DNA of 64,000 bases from Acanthochlamys bracteata (Eukaryota; Streptophyta; Magnoliopsida; Pandanales; Velloziaceae), in assembly GCA_019914995.1 (NCBI GenBank), contig CM034135.1, forward strand, positions 7,566,501 through 7,630,500, written 5' to 3'. Positions within the stretch are counted from its first letter, which is position 1; the number at the start of each line of letters is the position of its first letter. Below the pieces are notes generated by a model. It saw only the letters and a program-made list of their open reading frames with translations. It made no database searches and had not been told where the DNA came from. A program made the translations under genes and the position numbers. This document shows, piece after piece, positions 1-11,384 of this stretch.

Positions 1-161
1 GTACAGCTAACTTTTCTGATACTGTTAACATGTGCACGTTTTCCGTTTGGAAGTGGTTTCTGTTTCTTTCGTTGTTTTTTAATATGTACTATTCTTAAGT
101 TTTTGAGAACAAATATTCTACTCTTCAGTCTTAATATATTGGTGTGTCCTACTTCATGTAG

Positions 162-3044
162 AGCACATACATTAAGCTTGGAGCCACACAAGGATGGTTT
201 TTTGCTTCTCTTTTTCATCCTTCTTCAAGGTAATACCTAATATGTTCCGGAACTGTACCTTATCTTTCTCTTCCTATGCCAAGCTGTTGATTTTTTTTTC
301 TTCTTCTAAATTTTGTTGTTTTATATAGCTTTACATTTTTAAATGACTCCTGTTAGGATTTGGAAAAGCATAAATGATTGATCATTGAAGGATTGTACAA
401 TTTGTGCTCTCCTGATAACTTATCTGTTATACTTGAAATGTCATTATTGTAACCTTTTTTTCATCTTAGTCATAACTGAAAAGGCATTATGTTACTTAGA
501 ATAATGACACTTGGTGTGTATGGTGCAAGTATATCTGTTTTTTTTACTTATCTTGTACATAGGTATGAGTAATTAGACAGTGTTGAACAACTTGAACTAG
601 CTGGGTGAATGTACATGTACTGTGGCTTGCGGAATTTGACTCTTCTTAACGTAGTGTCGGTTTTTCATAAGGAATGCCATAGTTTTAGCAGGAAAATTCC
701 TAAATTACGATAAATGTCGTGCTCATTTCCCTTCTCTTTGTGTTTCATGAATAACTTAGGAACATAGCTCAGCTTGCAAAGGTCAAAGCTATGAAGAAGC
801 ACGGCCCTTGGCAAGAACTTGAGATTCCTCAGAGGTGAGATCATCTCTTGGCTTCTGTATTTCCAAAGATCTTTAACTGCAAATAAGCTAATGTCATAAA
901 TGGTGTGGAGTGCGTTGGACTGGTCCCCATCCATGTTATATTCTTTTGAGTTTCATGTCAGTATGTGCAATGTGCTTAATAATCTCAATTTATTTGATAA
1001 TGCCTTTGCTACTATGCGTTTGTAAATTCTTCGATATGAAGTTGGTGTTTACAGTTAGTTTGTTAGCATGAAATAAATTGCATTTGCCATCGTTTGTATA
1101 GTAACATGCCTTCATATGCTTTATTTTCAAAATATGTCATGCCTACTTCCACTTTGATATTAATGTTAATAAACTTCTATATTTTATGGTTTTGGTTTTT
1201 TAGCTATAGGGAACAAGTTCATCTGACATCTTGGTAGCTGGTGCATAATTAATCTTAATTTATTTGATAATGCTTTTGCTACTATGCATTTCTAAATTTG
1301 TTGATGTAAAATTCTTGTTTCAGTTAGTTTGTTTAGCATGAAATAAATTGCATTTGCCATCTCTTGTAAAGTAGCATGCCTTCATATGCTTTATTTTCAA
1401 ACTAATGTCATGCTTATTGGTATTTCAATACTAATATTAATAAGCTTCTAACTTTATTGGTTTTGGTTCTTTAGCTAATGGGGAACAAGTTGTTTATCTG
1501 ACATTCTTGGTAGCTGGTGCTTAATTAAACTAAATTTCTTTGATAATATTTTGCTACTGTGCATTTCTGAATTTGTTGATATGAAGTTCTTGTTTGCAGG
1601 TAGTTTGTTTAGCATGAAATAAATTACATTTGTCATCTCTTCTGTAGTAGCATGCCTTCATATGCTTTACTTTCTGAATAATGTCATGTCTACTTCCACT
1701 TTGATATTAATGTTAATAAGCTTCTGTATTCTATGGTTTTGGTTCTTTAGCTATGGGGAACAAGTTTATCTGACATTCATGGTAGCTGATATTGTTGGTA
1801 TTAGTGACGTTTTTTCCTATTTTTTAAGGCATGTAATCATAAATTGTTTATTCTTGTCTGTTCTCTTTACTAACTAATTCCGACCACTTACAGCACTAGG
1901 TCAATCGTATGCCTTAACTTGCCTAGTTTTTCTGGAGGGTTGAATCCCTGGGGAAACCCAAGTACGAAAAAGGAGCAAGAAGTAGGTCTTATCATTTAAA
2001 GTGTTTTTCCTTTGCTGATTATATATCTTATAGATATATGTCTACTTATCTTAATCTTCAATCACAACACTCCACAGAGAGGCTTGACTGACCCTTATGT
2101 AGATGACGGTCTCCTTGAAATTGTTGGTTTTAGAGATGCTTGGCATAGTCTTGTTATGCTTGCTCCAAAGGGGCACGGTACTCGTCTTGCACAGGTACAG
2201 GGATTTTCCAGCATCTTTTTCAATTAGCGTACTTAAAAGAAAAAGATATTTGCTATTAATTGGACAGGGTCAGGGTAGCAGCTGAGACTTTGACTTGTTA
2301 TTTGATTATGCGAATAGAAAGAATACTATACGCATGATTAGCAGTAGGTGATATCTGCATATGTACAATTCAGGGGATATTAGAAACAATTAATGCGAAA
2401 CTCTCATATAAGCACAAAAGACTCAATTTATATTATTATGCCATGAGCTCTCCGCTTCTCTCTAACTCAGTATTTAATCACCTACTTTTAGTTTTCATGT
2501 AATAGTAGTTCATTACCTCACTGCCAGACAATTTTATGCTCATGTTCTTAAATCTTTAAGACCTTCGAACTCCATGACACTACAAACTGGAGCACCCAGG
2601 AGATTTTCTGCCACATTTATTTAAGACTAACAATTCATAATTGTGATTCATAATGTCACATTTTTATCGCCTAATTACTAATTAGCGTCAGACTCAAAGT
2701 TGCTTGTGTAATTTCCGTAGGCTCACCGAATTCGTTTCGAGTTCTACAAGGGTGCAGCAGATCACACATATATGAGGCTTGATGGGGAGCCATGGAAGCA
2801 GCCTTTGCCCAAGGATGATGACACTGTCGTGGTGGAGATCTCCCATCATGCGCAATTAATGATGCTCGCAGCAGAGAACTGCAGATCAAAAAGTATGTAT
2901 GATTCATCTTCATCTGTTCCTGATGATGATGATGACGATGCAAGCAGTGCAGATACAGAAGAGGATTTGGAAGACAGGAGGAAATTAGGTGCAGCAGATA
3001 CATTCAAACTTCCAGAGGATTTAGACATTGCATACATCAGTTAA
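162..3044 (+). CDS. Diacylglycerol kinase, 3' part (5' exons outside window)
   Basis: Five exons are visible: 162-229, 760-834, 1900-1981, 2078-2194 and 2721-3044 (stop). The splice sites are GT-AG and the frames join without a break. The enzyme phosphorylates diacylglycerol to phosphatidic acid in lipid signalling. The visible part is the C-terminal accessory domain of plant kinases, with motifs such as [61 protein letters not shown] and [13 protein letters not shown]. These resemble the short plant DGKs (Arabidopsis DGK3/4/7 type, from memory). The catalytic GGDGT domain would lie upstream of the window. The protein ends in a Ser stretch followed by six Asp and an acidic tail finishing DIAYIS. 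The large intron 835-1899 holds a three-copy tandem block. Family assignment is firm; the exact paralogue is not determined. Confidence 0.9.
981..1795 (+). repeat. Three-copy tandem repeat, about 270 bp per unit, in a kinase intron
   Basis: Units run approximately 981-1250, 1251-1527 and 1528-1795. Each holds the same order of landmarks: TTTGATAAT, a TTTGCTACT stretch, AGCATGAAATAAATT, the phrase GCATGCCTTCATATGCTTTA, and GGGAACAAGTT(C/T)ATCTGACAT. The copies differ by scattered substitutions and small indels, so the duplication is not recent. The block fills most of the intron between the LEIPQR and [10 protein letters not shown] exons. Confidence 0.8.
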
Positions 3045-3627
3045 CTCTTTTCACATAAAGCATACTTAATTCAAAATCATCATAAAAATTTTCATGATCG
3101 ACTCGAGGCAGTTAAAATTCTTGATTGATAGGAGTAAATTGATTGTAACTTTACTGTATATCAGGTGGGTTATTTAAACGTTAGGGTTATATACGAGAAC
3201 CAGTTTAAGATTTACATAGTTGAACCAATTCAGTATAAAACTTTTTTGTATTCATCTTGTAATACACCTCTTGAGATTTGATTTCTTTCGAGACCTATTA
3301 GATTCTAACATTCGAAGATCAGTAATTCGCTGCTTGATGAAAAGCAATGTAACTTTGCGTTTCTGGCGAATTACATTATTTAAATAAACTAATGCTGCAA
3401 CAGTATTTTGTAACGCTAAGAAAGCTTTGAAGATCGCAGACAAGCTTGTAGATGAATTTCGAACCTTGATTGGCTTCCACACATTAAGATGTTCGAATCT
3501 GTTTAACGGGAAGACACAGATTCATGGAAGCCGCTATACATCTTAAATAACATACAGATGCACAAGCCAACAATAAGCACTGTGGAATTACAACAGCAAT
3601 CTAAGAGGCGGCACGGTCCATGCAAAA
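3045..3627. other. Convergent 3' intergenic spacer
   Basis: This AT-rich stretch lies between the stop of the diacylglycerol kinase gene (+) and the stop of THF1 (-). It should hold both 3' untranslated regions. I see no coding sequence or repeat in it. Confidence 0.6.
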
Positions 3628-6293
3628 TTATCTCCCTGAAGTTAGGGACTCCCCGGCAGCTTGTTTTGCCGCCTCCCCAGCAGCTTGTTTTGCTGCCTCA
3701 TTAGATTTCTGAGACTCAGCTCTTTCTTCTCTCTTCTTCTTTTCCCTGTTAAGGCACGAATGGGCATTAAACGCTATACAGTTAACAAGAAAACGGAGAA
3801 TTTATTAATATTCTAGTTATTCAAACTTCATCAAACGTAGTAGCATAAAAATGTTTTTGGTAACATGCAGTGCGAATGTGCGATGCCCTTTAATATGCAA
3901 ATTCATCTGGTATAACAGAATATTTTCTTCAACCAAAGCACACAATGTTCGAACTTCTAAGCGCAGAGACCTCAAAGATGTGCACTCGTATGCTTAAAAC
4001 AGTCATACCACTGCATGTTTAACATCCCAGTGACTAAAAAATGGTAAAACAGACTAATCATTTCAATATGATGACAATAACTTAAGAGTAAGATTAAATA
4101 AACAGCTGAAGTAAAAAAGTCCTTACCTGTCCACATATTCATTTAGGAGTTCCTTGGCTTGGACTAGCTTTGATAGCATGTTGCGGTATACATCAAGATC
4201 TCTGTCAACGCTCCGCTTATTAATGTTTAATGCTGAACACAACTGTTGGATAGAGGGAAAGCCAGAGAATAAGTACATGCATGACAGTAAACAGCAAGTT
4301 TTAAGTCACATATTTTATAAATTAGATTTTAAGTCGTATCAATCAGTATTTCAAGAACAGTAACACATAGACTGTACTAGCAAGAAAAATTTTAAAGTAA
4401 CTATTGACAGAATATGAAGGCATTATAGGTGTGATATTCTTTATAAAACTCCAGTAGAACAGTCACCTAGAGAACTAACATCACTTTATACATGAACCAC
4501 AATATATGAAGACATAACAGGAATAACTGTTGACAAATAAGTTTGGCCTTAAACATGAGAGGTCATAATCCACAGTCACCTAGGGTAATATGATGTTAAC
4601 AACCTTTTCAGTATTCTCAGTGTTAAAATTCTAGAAGTCTTGTGATACACTTATCTTCCACGAATTCAAAAAGGCCCACCTAAAAAATATACCCACCTTC
4701 CTTAGATTTACTATAACAAGCTGAAAGAGAAGCCACAGATAAAGGATATCAAATAGAATCGTAACTGAAGTCACTTAATTTATACCAGGTTATAAATAAA
4801 TGCCTAGACCCAAACAAAATGGCCAGCTTACGGAAACACAATTATCATCTTCCTCTGACTATTATGTGTCCAATACCCAATGGTGAGAGTATTGCTGGTG
4901 ATATATGCACAAAGTATGGTAGAAGTTGATTCACAAACCTTTTCTAAGATAGCTGGCTCGGTTGCATTTGACAATTCAAGCAGACGAAACAATCCAACTG
5001 CAAAGAAGCGACTGTAGCTGAAACTTCCGTTGCCACCAGCTCTTTGGGAAATATCTTTTAGAAGATTCTCAAGCTCACCATCCCTTGAAGCAAAGTCAAC
5101 CAATGAATTTGAATTTTGAGTACGAGCCCACTCTTCCAACTTTTTAGCATCACTCCTACAACGGTAATGTAACAATTAATATAAGCAAGGATTATATGAC
5201 CAAATACTTTACGGACTACACAGTACTAGTGCATGTTTTAGGAGACTTTAAACTACCTGTACTTCTCAGGATCTTCATTTAGAGCTTGGATATATGCTTT
5301 AAAAATGGCATCCCTGTCTTCATCACTGGGATATCCTTCCATTAGCTGATCATAAACAGTAACGAAACCAAGAGCAAAGACTGCATCATATTGATATGAT
5401 CTTTTGTATCTCATCAGGTGTTGTTGTACAATAAGCTCTTGCAGAATGCTGTTGTAAATGCTGGGGATCGGCCGCTTGTATGACTTCAAGAAATTCAACT
5501 TTGTCTCTGATACGGTAGGTGGAGCATCTGAAGGCAATTGTACCAGAAAGACAAGGCGTAAGCATTGTCTGAAATTTCTAGAAGTTTCTTTTTTATCTGA
5601 AAGTCTGATCAACTAAGCAGATGCCTCTTTTCTAGACTTGTCAGCTAATTTTCTTAAAATCCTTAATAGTGTAATATCCCAATATATAAAAGGTTTTTAT
5701 AACAGTTATTTTATATTATAACAATATGATTTTCAGTTACAAGTTAGAATTGCAACGTCACCACTGAAAATTAATTGCTATTAGAATTTTAGCTGCTACT
5801 ATATGGACAAAATTATCGAGCTTACCTAATCTTATATAAGAGCAAACAAACAGATCCTAAGATTTTAAAAAGTCCAACACCTATAATACAAAACGCCGCA
5901 AACAACTTAAGACAAAGCCATAGCGACACTATTTGAAATTCTTATGATGCATGCTTTAGAAAGAATTTCGACTTTAAATGCAGCCAGAATCAATTAACAG
6001 ATTTGATTTTCAAACATTTTAACTAAATTTGGATCAGTTCAATTAAAAGAAGTCAACAAATTTCAAACAATCTTAAATCCAATCTTCAATAACAATCAAA
6101 GCTCAAAATCCAGAGAAATTCCACCTGTGGAAGCAGGAGCAGATGCGGCGGCACACCGTATAACAACCGATCTAGCTCTAAACCCTACAAATTTCAAATT
6201 TCCAACCGTCGCCGGAGAATAAAACACCGATTTGGACTCAGTCGACTTGCGACTCAAGCAACACCTGAACGAAGTCGACGACACAGCCGCCAT
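3628..6293 (-). CDS. THF1: THYLAKOID FORMATION 1 / Psb29, chloroplast protein
   Basis: Complete gene with five coding exons read right to left: 6293-6125, 5527-5257, 5155-4939, 4242-4127 and 3745-3628. They total 891 bases (296 residues) with no frame break. The core is nearly family consensus: VSETKLNFLKSYKRPIPSIYN, the LQELIVQQHLMRYKRSY block, FALGFVTVYDQLMEGYPS, DRDAIFKAYIQALNEDPEKYR, FSYSRFFAVGLFRLLEL and NINKRSVDRDLDVYRN. THF1/Psb29 acts in thylakoid and photosystem II biogenesis and in FtsH stability. The first ~60 residues are Ser/Arg-rich and fit a plastid transit peptide. I chose the Met at 6293 (MAAVSS) because it matches the usual start; an in-frame Met lies 18 codons upstream. The last exon carries a direct duplication of AAKQAAGE not recalled in Arabidopsis THF1. 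The tail is otherwise highly charged and probably coiled. Confidence 0.95.
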
Positions 6294-7271
6294 AACACCA
6301 CTCTCCTTCTTCTTCCAAATCCCTGATCTAAGCTTTAAAATCAACACAAAACCAAGATCGAGGGTGTAATTTATTTTGAAGAATCGGGAAATGAGAGAGT
6401 TGAAGTTGTGTGTTTATGTGATGGAGTGGAGATGGAAGAAACCACAAGTCTTAATAGGTTCTTATCCGAAGAAGTCTTCTTTGTTATTGAGATGCTGACG
6501 TGTGCCGTTTTAAAGATTCCGGCCACACACGTAGAAGAAGAACTGGAGACGAATGTTTTTTGTTACTTTGCACACTTCAACAGTGTAGTGAAAATTTCTA
6601 AACTTCGGATAGTTTGGGATCTGTTGGCGTTGCTTTCAAGATCAAACAGATGGCTTCTTAAGTGTGAAGCATTTGATCTCATGGATTATGTTTATTTTAT
6701 TGTTTACTTGTTTGAGATTTTTTCTTTTTAGCAGATTATTTGATTGAAAAGAAAAAAAATTCGATGCAATATTTAACATATAATTTTTATCTGCTAAAAA
6801 GTTAAGGATTTCAAAAATTAAAATTTCTAAAGATTTGTATATTTTATTTACACAAAATTAAAAATTCCAATTTCACATATAAATTTTAAATTATAATTTT
6901 TTTATATGTATACATTTTAATATAATTCTATTTTTCAATTGTTAATTCACTTTAAAATATAATTAAAATATAAAAATTAAACTTTATTTTTAATCTAACT
7001 TTTAAGAAATTTTTATTTTTATTTTCATTTACGTAAAAAAATCAGTTATGTATATATTAAAAACTCTAATTGTACCTTTTGAATTTCTTACAGCTCTACG
7101 AATCTCTATGGGCTAGAGGGCCGCAAATACTATGAAGTCAATACGGGCTTTAAAATATCATTGATTTGGGCCTTTAACTTAAGGGCCACCCTCTAAACCG
7201 CTCTCCACCGCCCGCAGCATTTCATAACCAACACGGTTTCTATTCTTCTACAAAGTCAATACGACAATTGT

Positions 7272-7279
7272 TGACGTCA
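7272..7279 (+). promoter_or_regulatory. TGACGTCA palindrome (TGA/bZIP-type site)
   Basis: A perfect TGACGTCA lies about 110 bp upstream of the TATA box of the wound-responsive gene. This is a known binding sequence for plant TGA-class bZIP factors. The role here is inferred from position only. Confidence 0.45.
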
Positions 7280-7382
7280 GCACATAGATAATCAACCATT
7301 TAATTAACACAAACAGAAACAAACAAAACCTGGAATCGTAAAAAACCATCTGCTCCAACAGGTTTCAGTCAAACTCCGACTC

Positions 7383-7390
7383 TATATATA
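7383..7390 (+). promoter_or_regulatory. TATA box
   Basis: TATATATA followed by AA, 120 bp upstream of the ATG at 7510 and preceding a C/T-rich leader. Position and context fit a core promoter. Confidence 0.5.
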
Positions 7391-7509
7391 AACTCTTCTC
7401 ACTCCTTTCCCTTCCCAATTCAAACAATCAAACAAAACAACTCGAAAAAAATTCCCAGATTCCAATTTCTCAAACTTCGATTCAAAAAAGCAAGCGGAAG
7501 TAGAATAGA

Positions 7510-7767
7510 ATGAGCACGATATCTCGAGTGTTATCACGTGCTTCGCGGGGAGCCAGAGCGATCAAAGAACTCGCTGCTGCTACGCAGCCGGCAGCGACGA
7601 CGTCTTCCACGGCAGCACCGGCGAAAGGAATCCGAAGGTTTTCGAGCGCTGTGGAGTCGACGGGGAGTAGAAGTAAAGCTATAGTGTCTTCTGCAGAGGA
7701 GAAATGTCGCCGTGCTGAAGAATCGTTGCGTACTGTTATGTATCTCAGCTGCTGGGGACCAAATTAA
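7510..7767 (+). CDS. Wound-responsive family protein (DUF3774 type), 85 aa
   Basis: Intronless small gene starting MSTISRVLSRASRG and ending with the family signature SLRTVMYLSCWGPN. Plant wound-induced proteins of this family (PF12609, by memory) are 75-100 residues with a variable basic, Ala/Ser-rich front and this conserved end. Some members are reported as wound- or stress-induced; the molecular function is not established. The ATG is the first in the transcript and sits 120 bp downstream of a TATA box. A second, divergent member lies 8 kb downstream on the same strand. The N-terminal half lacks the WVVAASIAAVEALKDQ block seen in that neighbour, so the two are different subtypes. Confidence 0.85.
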   Translation: MSTISRVLSRASRGARAIKELAAATQPAATTSSTAAPAKGIRRFSSAVESTGSRSKAIVSSAEEKCRRAEESLRTVMYLSCWGPN

Positions 7768-8309
7768 AGATCCAAATCTTGTTATTTATTCGTATGAGAA
7801 ACTAAAGTTGTAATCTATGTGATTATGAAAAAGTGTTTCTGTTTGTGAGCAAATGTTATATAAAAAGTTTCCCTTTGAGAAGAAGTGGAAAACATTTGCC
7901 TGAGAAAATTTGTAGATAGAATTTGAAGCGGATGTATTGAGAAGTAAGTTGTCAATAGAATCTCTATACTGAGATTTTTGTTAAGGAAAACAAGATATCT
8001 GGTTGCTTAAATTGGTTGTTTGAAGAAGGATAGTTTTTTTTATTTGAAGAGATCATGTGGTTGAAGGAAATTTTAGATAAACATTAATTTTTCAAGAAGA
8101 TTATATTTTAGAAAACAAAAAACCATCAGATGAACACGGAAGGATACACGCACACAGATAGTGTTAATTTTCTCATTTTAAAAGTAGTTTGCAAGACGTG
8201 GCCCTGTAGTATATATATCAGTACATCTACTGATTATGCATCTATTGCAGAACTGGCCCTGTAGTAATAATGTTGCTTACATATATTTGAAGTGGCAGAA
8301 AGAAATTAT
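7768..8309. other. 3' flank of wound-responsive gene, no feature seen
   Basis: AT-rich sequence that should include the 3' untranslated region. I see no coding potential or repeat. Confidence 0.5.
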
Positions 8310-9115
8310 AGGCGTTGGTGGATTGAATTTTAATTTAATTTATGAATTTATAAGAGTAAAAATTATCAATCATAATCTAATCTATTAAAATCGGTTCAAA
8401 TCCGGGTCGATTTATTACTAATTAAAATTTTTAATTTTTAGTTTATACTTTTAAGTTTCAGCGAAATTATAAGATTAATTGTAATAAAAATGTACGATAT
8501 TTTTAGTGATGAGATATAGTGAATGTCCGTCAAAATGTGTATATTTTAGTATCTTCATCGGTTCTCAAATATTCAAAAACTTTTATTTTTATTTTTATTT
8601 TTCAAAACTATGTGGTGACAGCTGAAATTTATAAATATAAATATATAGTAATAATTTCGATAGACATTTTGATAAACATAACTATCTAACAAAATTTCAA
8701 TAAAAATTTTTATACAAAATCTGAATTCGTCATTACAGAAATACTTATATAGTAATACTTTCAATAATATTATGACTCTCATCTTACATTATTTACTAAA
8801 ATCTAAAAATAACAATTAATTATAAATACTATATTTTTTAATAATTTATAAATTAATATTACTTATTTTTATTGCCAATATTTTAGTATATAAAAAGAAA
8901 AAATCAAATATTGTTCCTTCGAAAGATGACAATTTAGATTGGTGGATCAATTTCAGATTAACTCGGATCGATCTATTTAATAACCGGATCAAATTCGCTT
9001 AACCGTAACCCAACCCATATATTTATACGGATCAAATTTCTAACTCTAAATTTAATTAAATAGGTCAATTTTGGATTGCATTTTCAGATCGGATCATATA
9101 TTGCCATCTCTAAAA
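8310..9115 (+). repeat. Dispersed AT-rich repeat, copy 1 (~800 bp)
   Basis: This stretch is colinear with 47925-48765 in the same orientation. Shared landmarks in order include TTTAGTGA(T/C)GAGATA, AAACTATGTGGT(G/A)ACAGC, TCGTCATT, TAGTAATACTTTC(A/G)ATAATATTAT, ATCATCTTACA-like words, and an end reading ATCATATA(T/C)TGCCA(T/C)CTCTAA. No ORF of note is present. It is probably a non-autonomous transposable element; class and exact ends could not be fixed. Confidence 0.65.
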
Positions 9116-9229
9116 CAATTGGAACTAATGTACATTTTAGCAAATAGGTGCTCCATGTTAGAGGATACAATAAATTGAATTTGATCCTAATGATACTAGT
9201 TACTTTATCTAGCCTTTTGGTATTCTATT

Positions 9230-9415
9230 TCACTCTATTTCAAAATTTTGTACAACTTTTTGCAAAATTTATTTAAAATTTTAGAAAATATAAAAAAATT
9301 CTATAGTGATTGTATTAGTGCTTATTTTTATCTTTTTAGATAATAAATAAAATCTATTTTACGGAAAGAATAGACGTATTTTTTATTTACGAAAAATTTT
9401 ATGTCAAAACACTTA
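9230..9415. repeat. AT-rich MITE-like remnant (weak)
   Basis: Contains TTTATTTAAAATTTTAGAAA and a run of AAAAAAATTCTA, which match the interior of the better-preserved elements at 31415 and 47648. Termini are not recognisable. Confidence 0.3.
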
Positions 9416-9459
9416 CATCAAGATAAAAAAATTTATTTTTTATTGACTGCTGCATCAAG

Positions 9460-9835
9460 TTCTGGAGCATGCACACAGGTACCTGCCTCAACTAAATTGA
9501 TGCTGCTTCCAAATTTGTGCATTGTTGTGGAATAAGGAGAGGAAGCTTCTGATCTCCATGGTTGCACCCAGAATAAACTCACCATTTGGAAATATCCTAT
9601 ATGGTCAAAATGGAACTCATTGGCCACACTTCTCGTGTTCCCTTCATGGCACAAGTGATGCACTTCAAACTTTGAGTATATATTGCTCTGATTATTAGAT
9701 TTTCATATCTCTGACCTTTTCTTTTTCTTGTTTGCCTGTTCAGTGCCCTGATGGCTGCACGGTGACATCTGCAGCTGAAGATGAGATGATGAGAATCTGG
9801 AATGTGGGCCAGCCATAGGCACAGAAGCCATCAAA
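9460..9835 (+). pseudogene. CDC20-like WD40 pseudogene fragment
   Basis: Reading frames across this stretch give pieces of the last WD40 blades of CDC20, the APC/C activator. In order they are HTGTCLN, LLWNK followed by ERKLL, CTQNKLTIWKYP, MVKMELIGHTSRVPFMAQ, and after an intron-like gap (about 9657-9743) DGCTVTSAAEDEMMRIWNV. The pieces lie in three frames and are broken by in-frame stops (after HTGTCLN, after GSF and soon after WNV). Only the C-terminal quarter is present. Because an intron appears to be retained between FMAQ and PDGCTV, this looks like a truncated duplicate of genomic DNA rather than a processed copy. Confidence 0.75.
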
Positions 9836-10339
9836 CCAGCCAGAGCAGACGTTTTGCCAATTGCAACATCAGTGGCATTAGATGAGAGTCAGACTGTAGA
9901 TAGATAGCCAATTGGACTTGTCTAATGTGGTCTTTTGACAATCGACACTCAGCTGAAGGAACTGATACCTGCAAATTGATGTAAGGAATGAAAATTCTTT
10001 GCCTCTTATTGTTTGTCTGATGTTGTCTTAAGTCTTTATTAAATGATTAATGCATCGTGCAGTATACCACAAATTAGATTTGCACTGAATTTCTGTTGGG
10101 AGTTGCCTCTGCGTGGTGTGTTGTTCTTGTTGCTAAGCTATTTTTAGTAATATTCGCATATGCACTTCTTTAAAACAATAGTAGTTTTTGGATTCTGATT
10201 TTCCTTTTTTGTTAGTAAGGATTGGGTATGTTTGATGAGATTAGTTACTTGGTATTAGAAGAGAAAGTTAACTCATCCTTTCTTACTATTGTAAAGTTTG
10301 ATTGAATGGATATGTATAGTTAAGAAGCATTTCAGTGCC

Positions 10340-10900
10340 ATGTAGGTTTTTAGATTGGAAAAACATGTAACGAAGTCTTGGCTAATCTATAGCTTAACTT
10401 GCAAAATATGCACTAAATCTTATTCTTGCAAGATGCTACTGGTTTATTTTGGTTCTGTTTATTGAACTACATGTAATACATGGTCAACTACTTGTTCGTA
10501 TTCTTATGTTTAAAGAAATTTTAAAAATGGGGATATCTGCAGTTGCATTAGTATTTTGGCACCCTGTAGTTTTTCTGATTGGATAGTGTGTGATGAAATC
10601 TTGAGAGCTCCTCACTTGCAAACTATAACTGAATGCCTATAACGTTTCCCTAGTTGGTTTTGATTTTGTACCGAACTATGTAATATGTAGTGGACTTTGT
10701 CATGTTCATAGATGTTAATGATCTTTTGAAATTTTGAATGGATATGTGGACTCACAGCAGTATATTGATTGGACAGCTGTGTAACGAACGCTTGAATATG
10801 TAGAGCTCCTTCACTTGCTTAATATGAACTGAATCTTTGCCATCAACATGCCACCCAGCTGTTTTGGTTGAATTATGTAGATTGTTTTTGAGACGGAATC
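10340..10900. repeat. Imperfect tandem repeat, about three units of ~200 bp
   Basis: GATTGG anchors occur at 10353, 10577 and 10767. Each is followed at similar distances by GAGCTCCT(T)CACTTGC or a decayed version, and by a GGTTTTGATT or TGGTTGAATTATGTA motif. Divergence is high, so the boundaries are approximate. Confidence 0.45.
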
Positions 10901-10962
10901 ATGTAAGCAATACGCACCTTTTTTTATTGTGTACTGATGGCTCATGGGAAACTGTATCCAGG

Positions 10963-11061
10963 TTTTATGGAGATTTACTCGGGCAAGCTTGATTATCATG
11001 CTGATGCAAGGAATGCTAACAGTAGTGAAGTTGCAGATTTCCCTCTTGTTGGAACCCGAAG
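10963..11061 (+). other. Unassigned exon-like segment
   Basis: The stretch is preceded by CCAG and followed by a GTGATT donor-like sequence. Between them one frame is open for 33 codons and contains MEIYSGKLDYHADARN followed by SSEVADFPLVGTR. It looks like a well-formed internal exon, but I do not recognise the family and see no neighbouring exons that would complete it. It could be a fragment captured by a transposon or a chance reading frame. Confidence 0.3.
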
Positions 11062-11384
11062 GTGATTTTGATGATGACGAAATAATTAAAGAATTCATAT
11101 TAGCAGTCTATAATCAACAAAAAGGTGAGGTATAGCGCCTACTCATTTACATTCATATAAACAGTCTACAATCATCAGTGCATACTCATTTGCATTCATA
11201 TTCATAGTAATAATGCTACATTCACCGTTTAGAATCACAACGCATAACAAAAGCTTAAATGCAAGAACATAAGAAATGTTCAATACTGGAAGATATAGAG
11301 TTGAGCAGAAGTTATCACAAAAACACAAAAGAAACTTCTGCAAACACCATCCAACATAGAAACAAGTTGCAATGTGGACTACTT

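Larger units (their letters stand above)
6294..7509. other. Divergent promoter region, THF1 and wound-responsive gene
   Basis: Spacer between two divergently transcribed genes. The middle (about 6760-7060) is very AT-rich and resembles the interior of the inverted-repeat element at 13476, so it may be an old copy. The right part holds an ACGT palindrome and a TATA box ahead of the gene at 7510. Confidence 0.5.
9836..11384. other. Decayed intergenic region with imperfect repeats
   Basis: Downstream of the CDC20 fragment, a unit of roughly 190-225 bp recurs about three times from 10340 to 10900. It is marked by GATTGGA, TGTAACGAA(G/C)-like words, CTTGCAAA and TTGGTT...GAA(C/T)TA(C/T)GTA. An exon-like stretch at 10963-11061 is listed separately. 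No intact gene is seen. Confidence 0.45.

Noticed and set aside
6408-6731. 107-codon plus-strand open frame between THF1 and the wound-responsive gene
   Set aside because: No family resemblance, it overlaps the THF1 promoter side, and it may not even begin with ATG.
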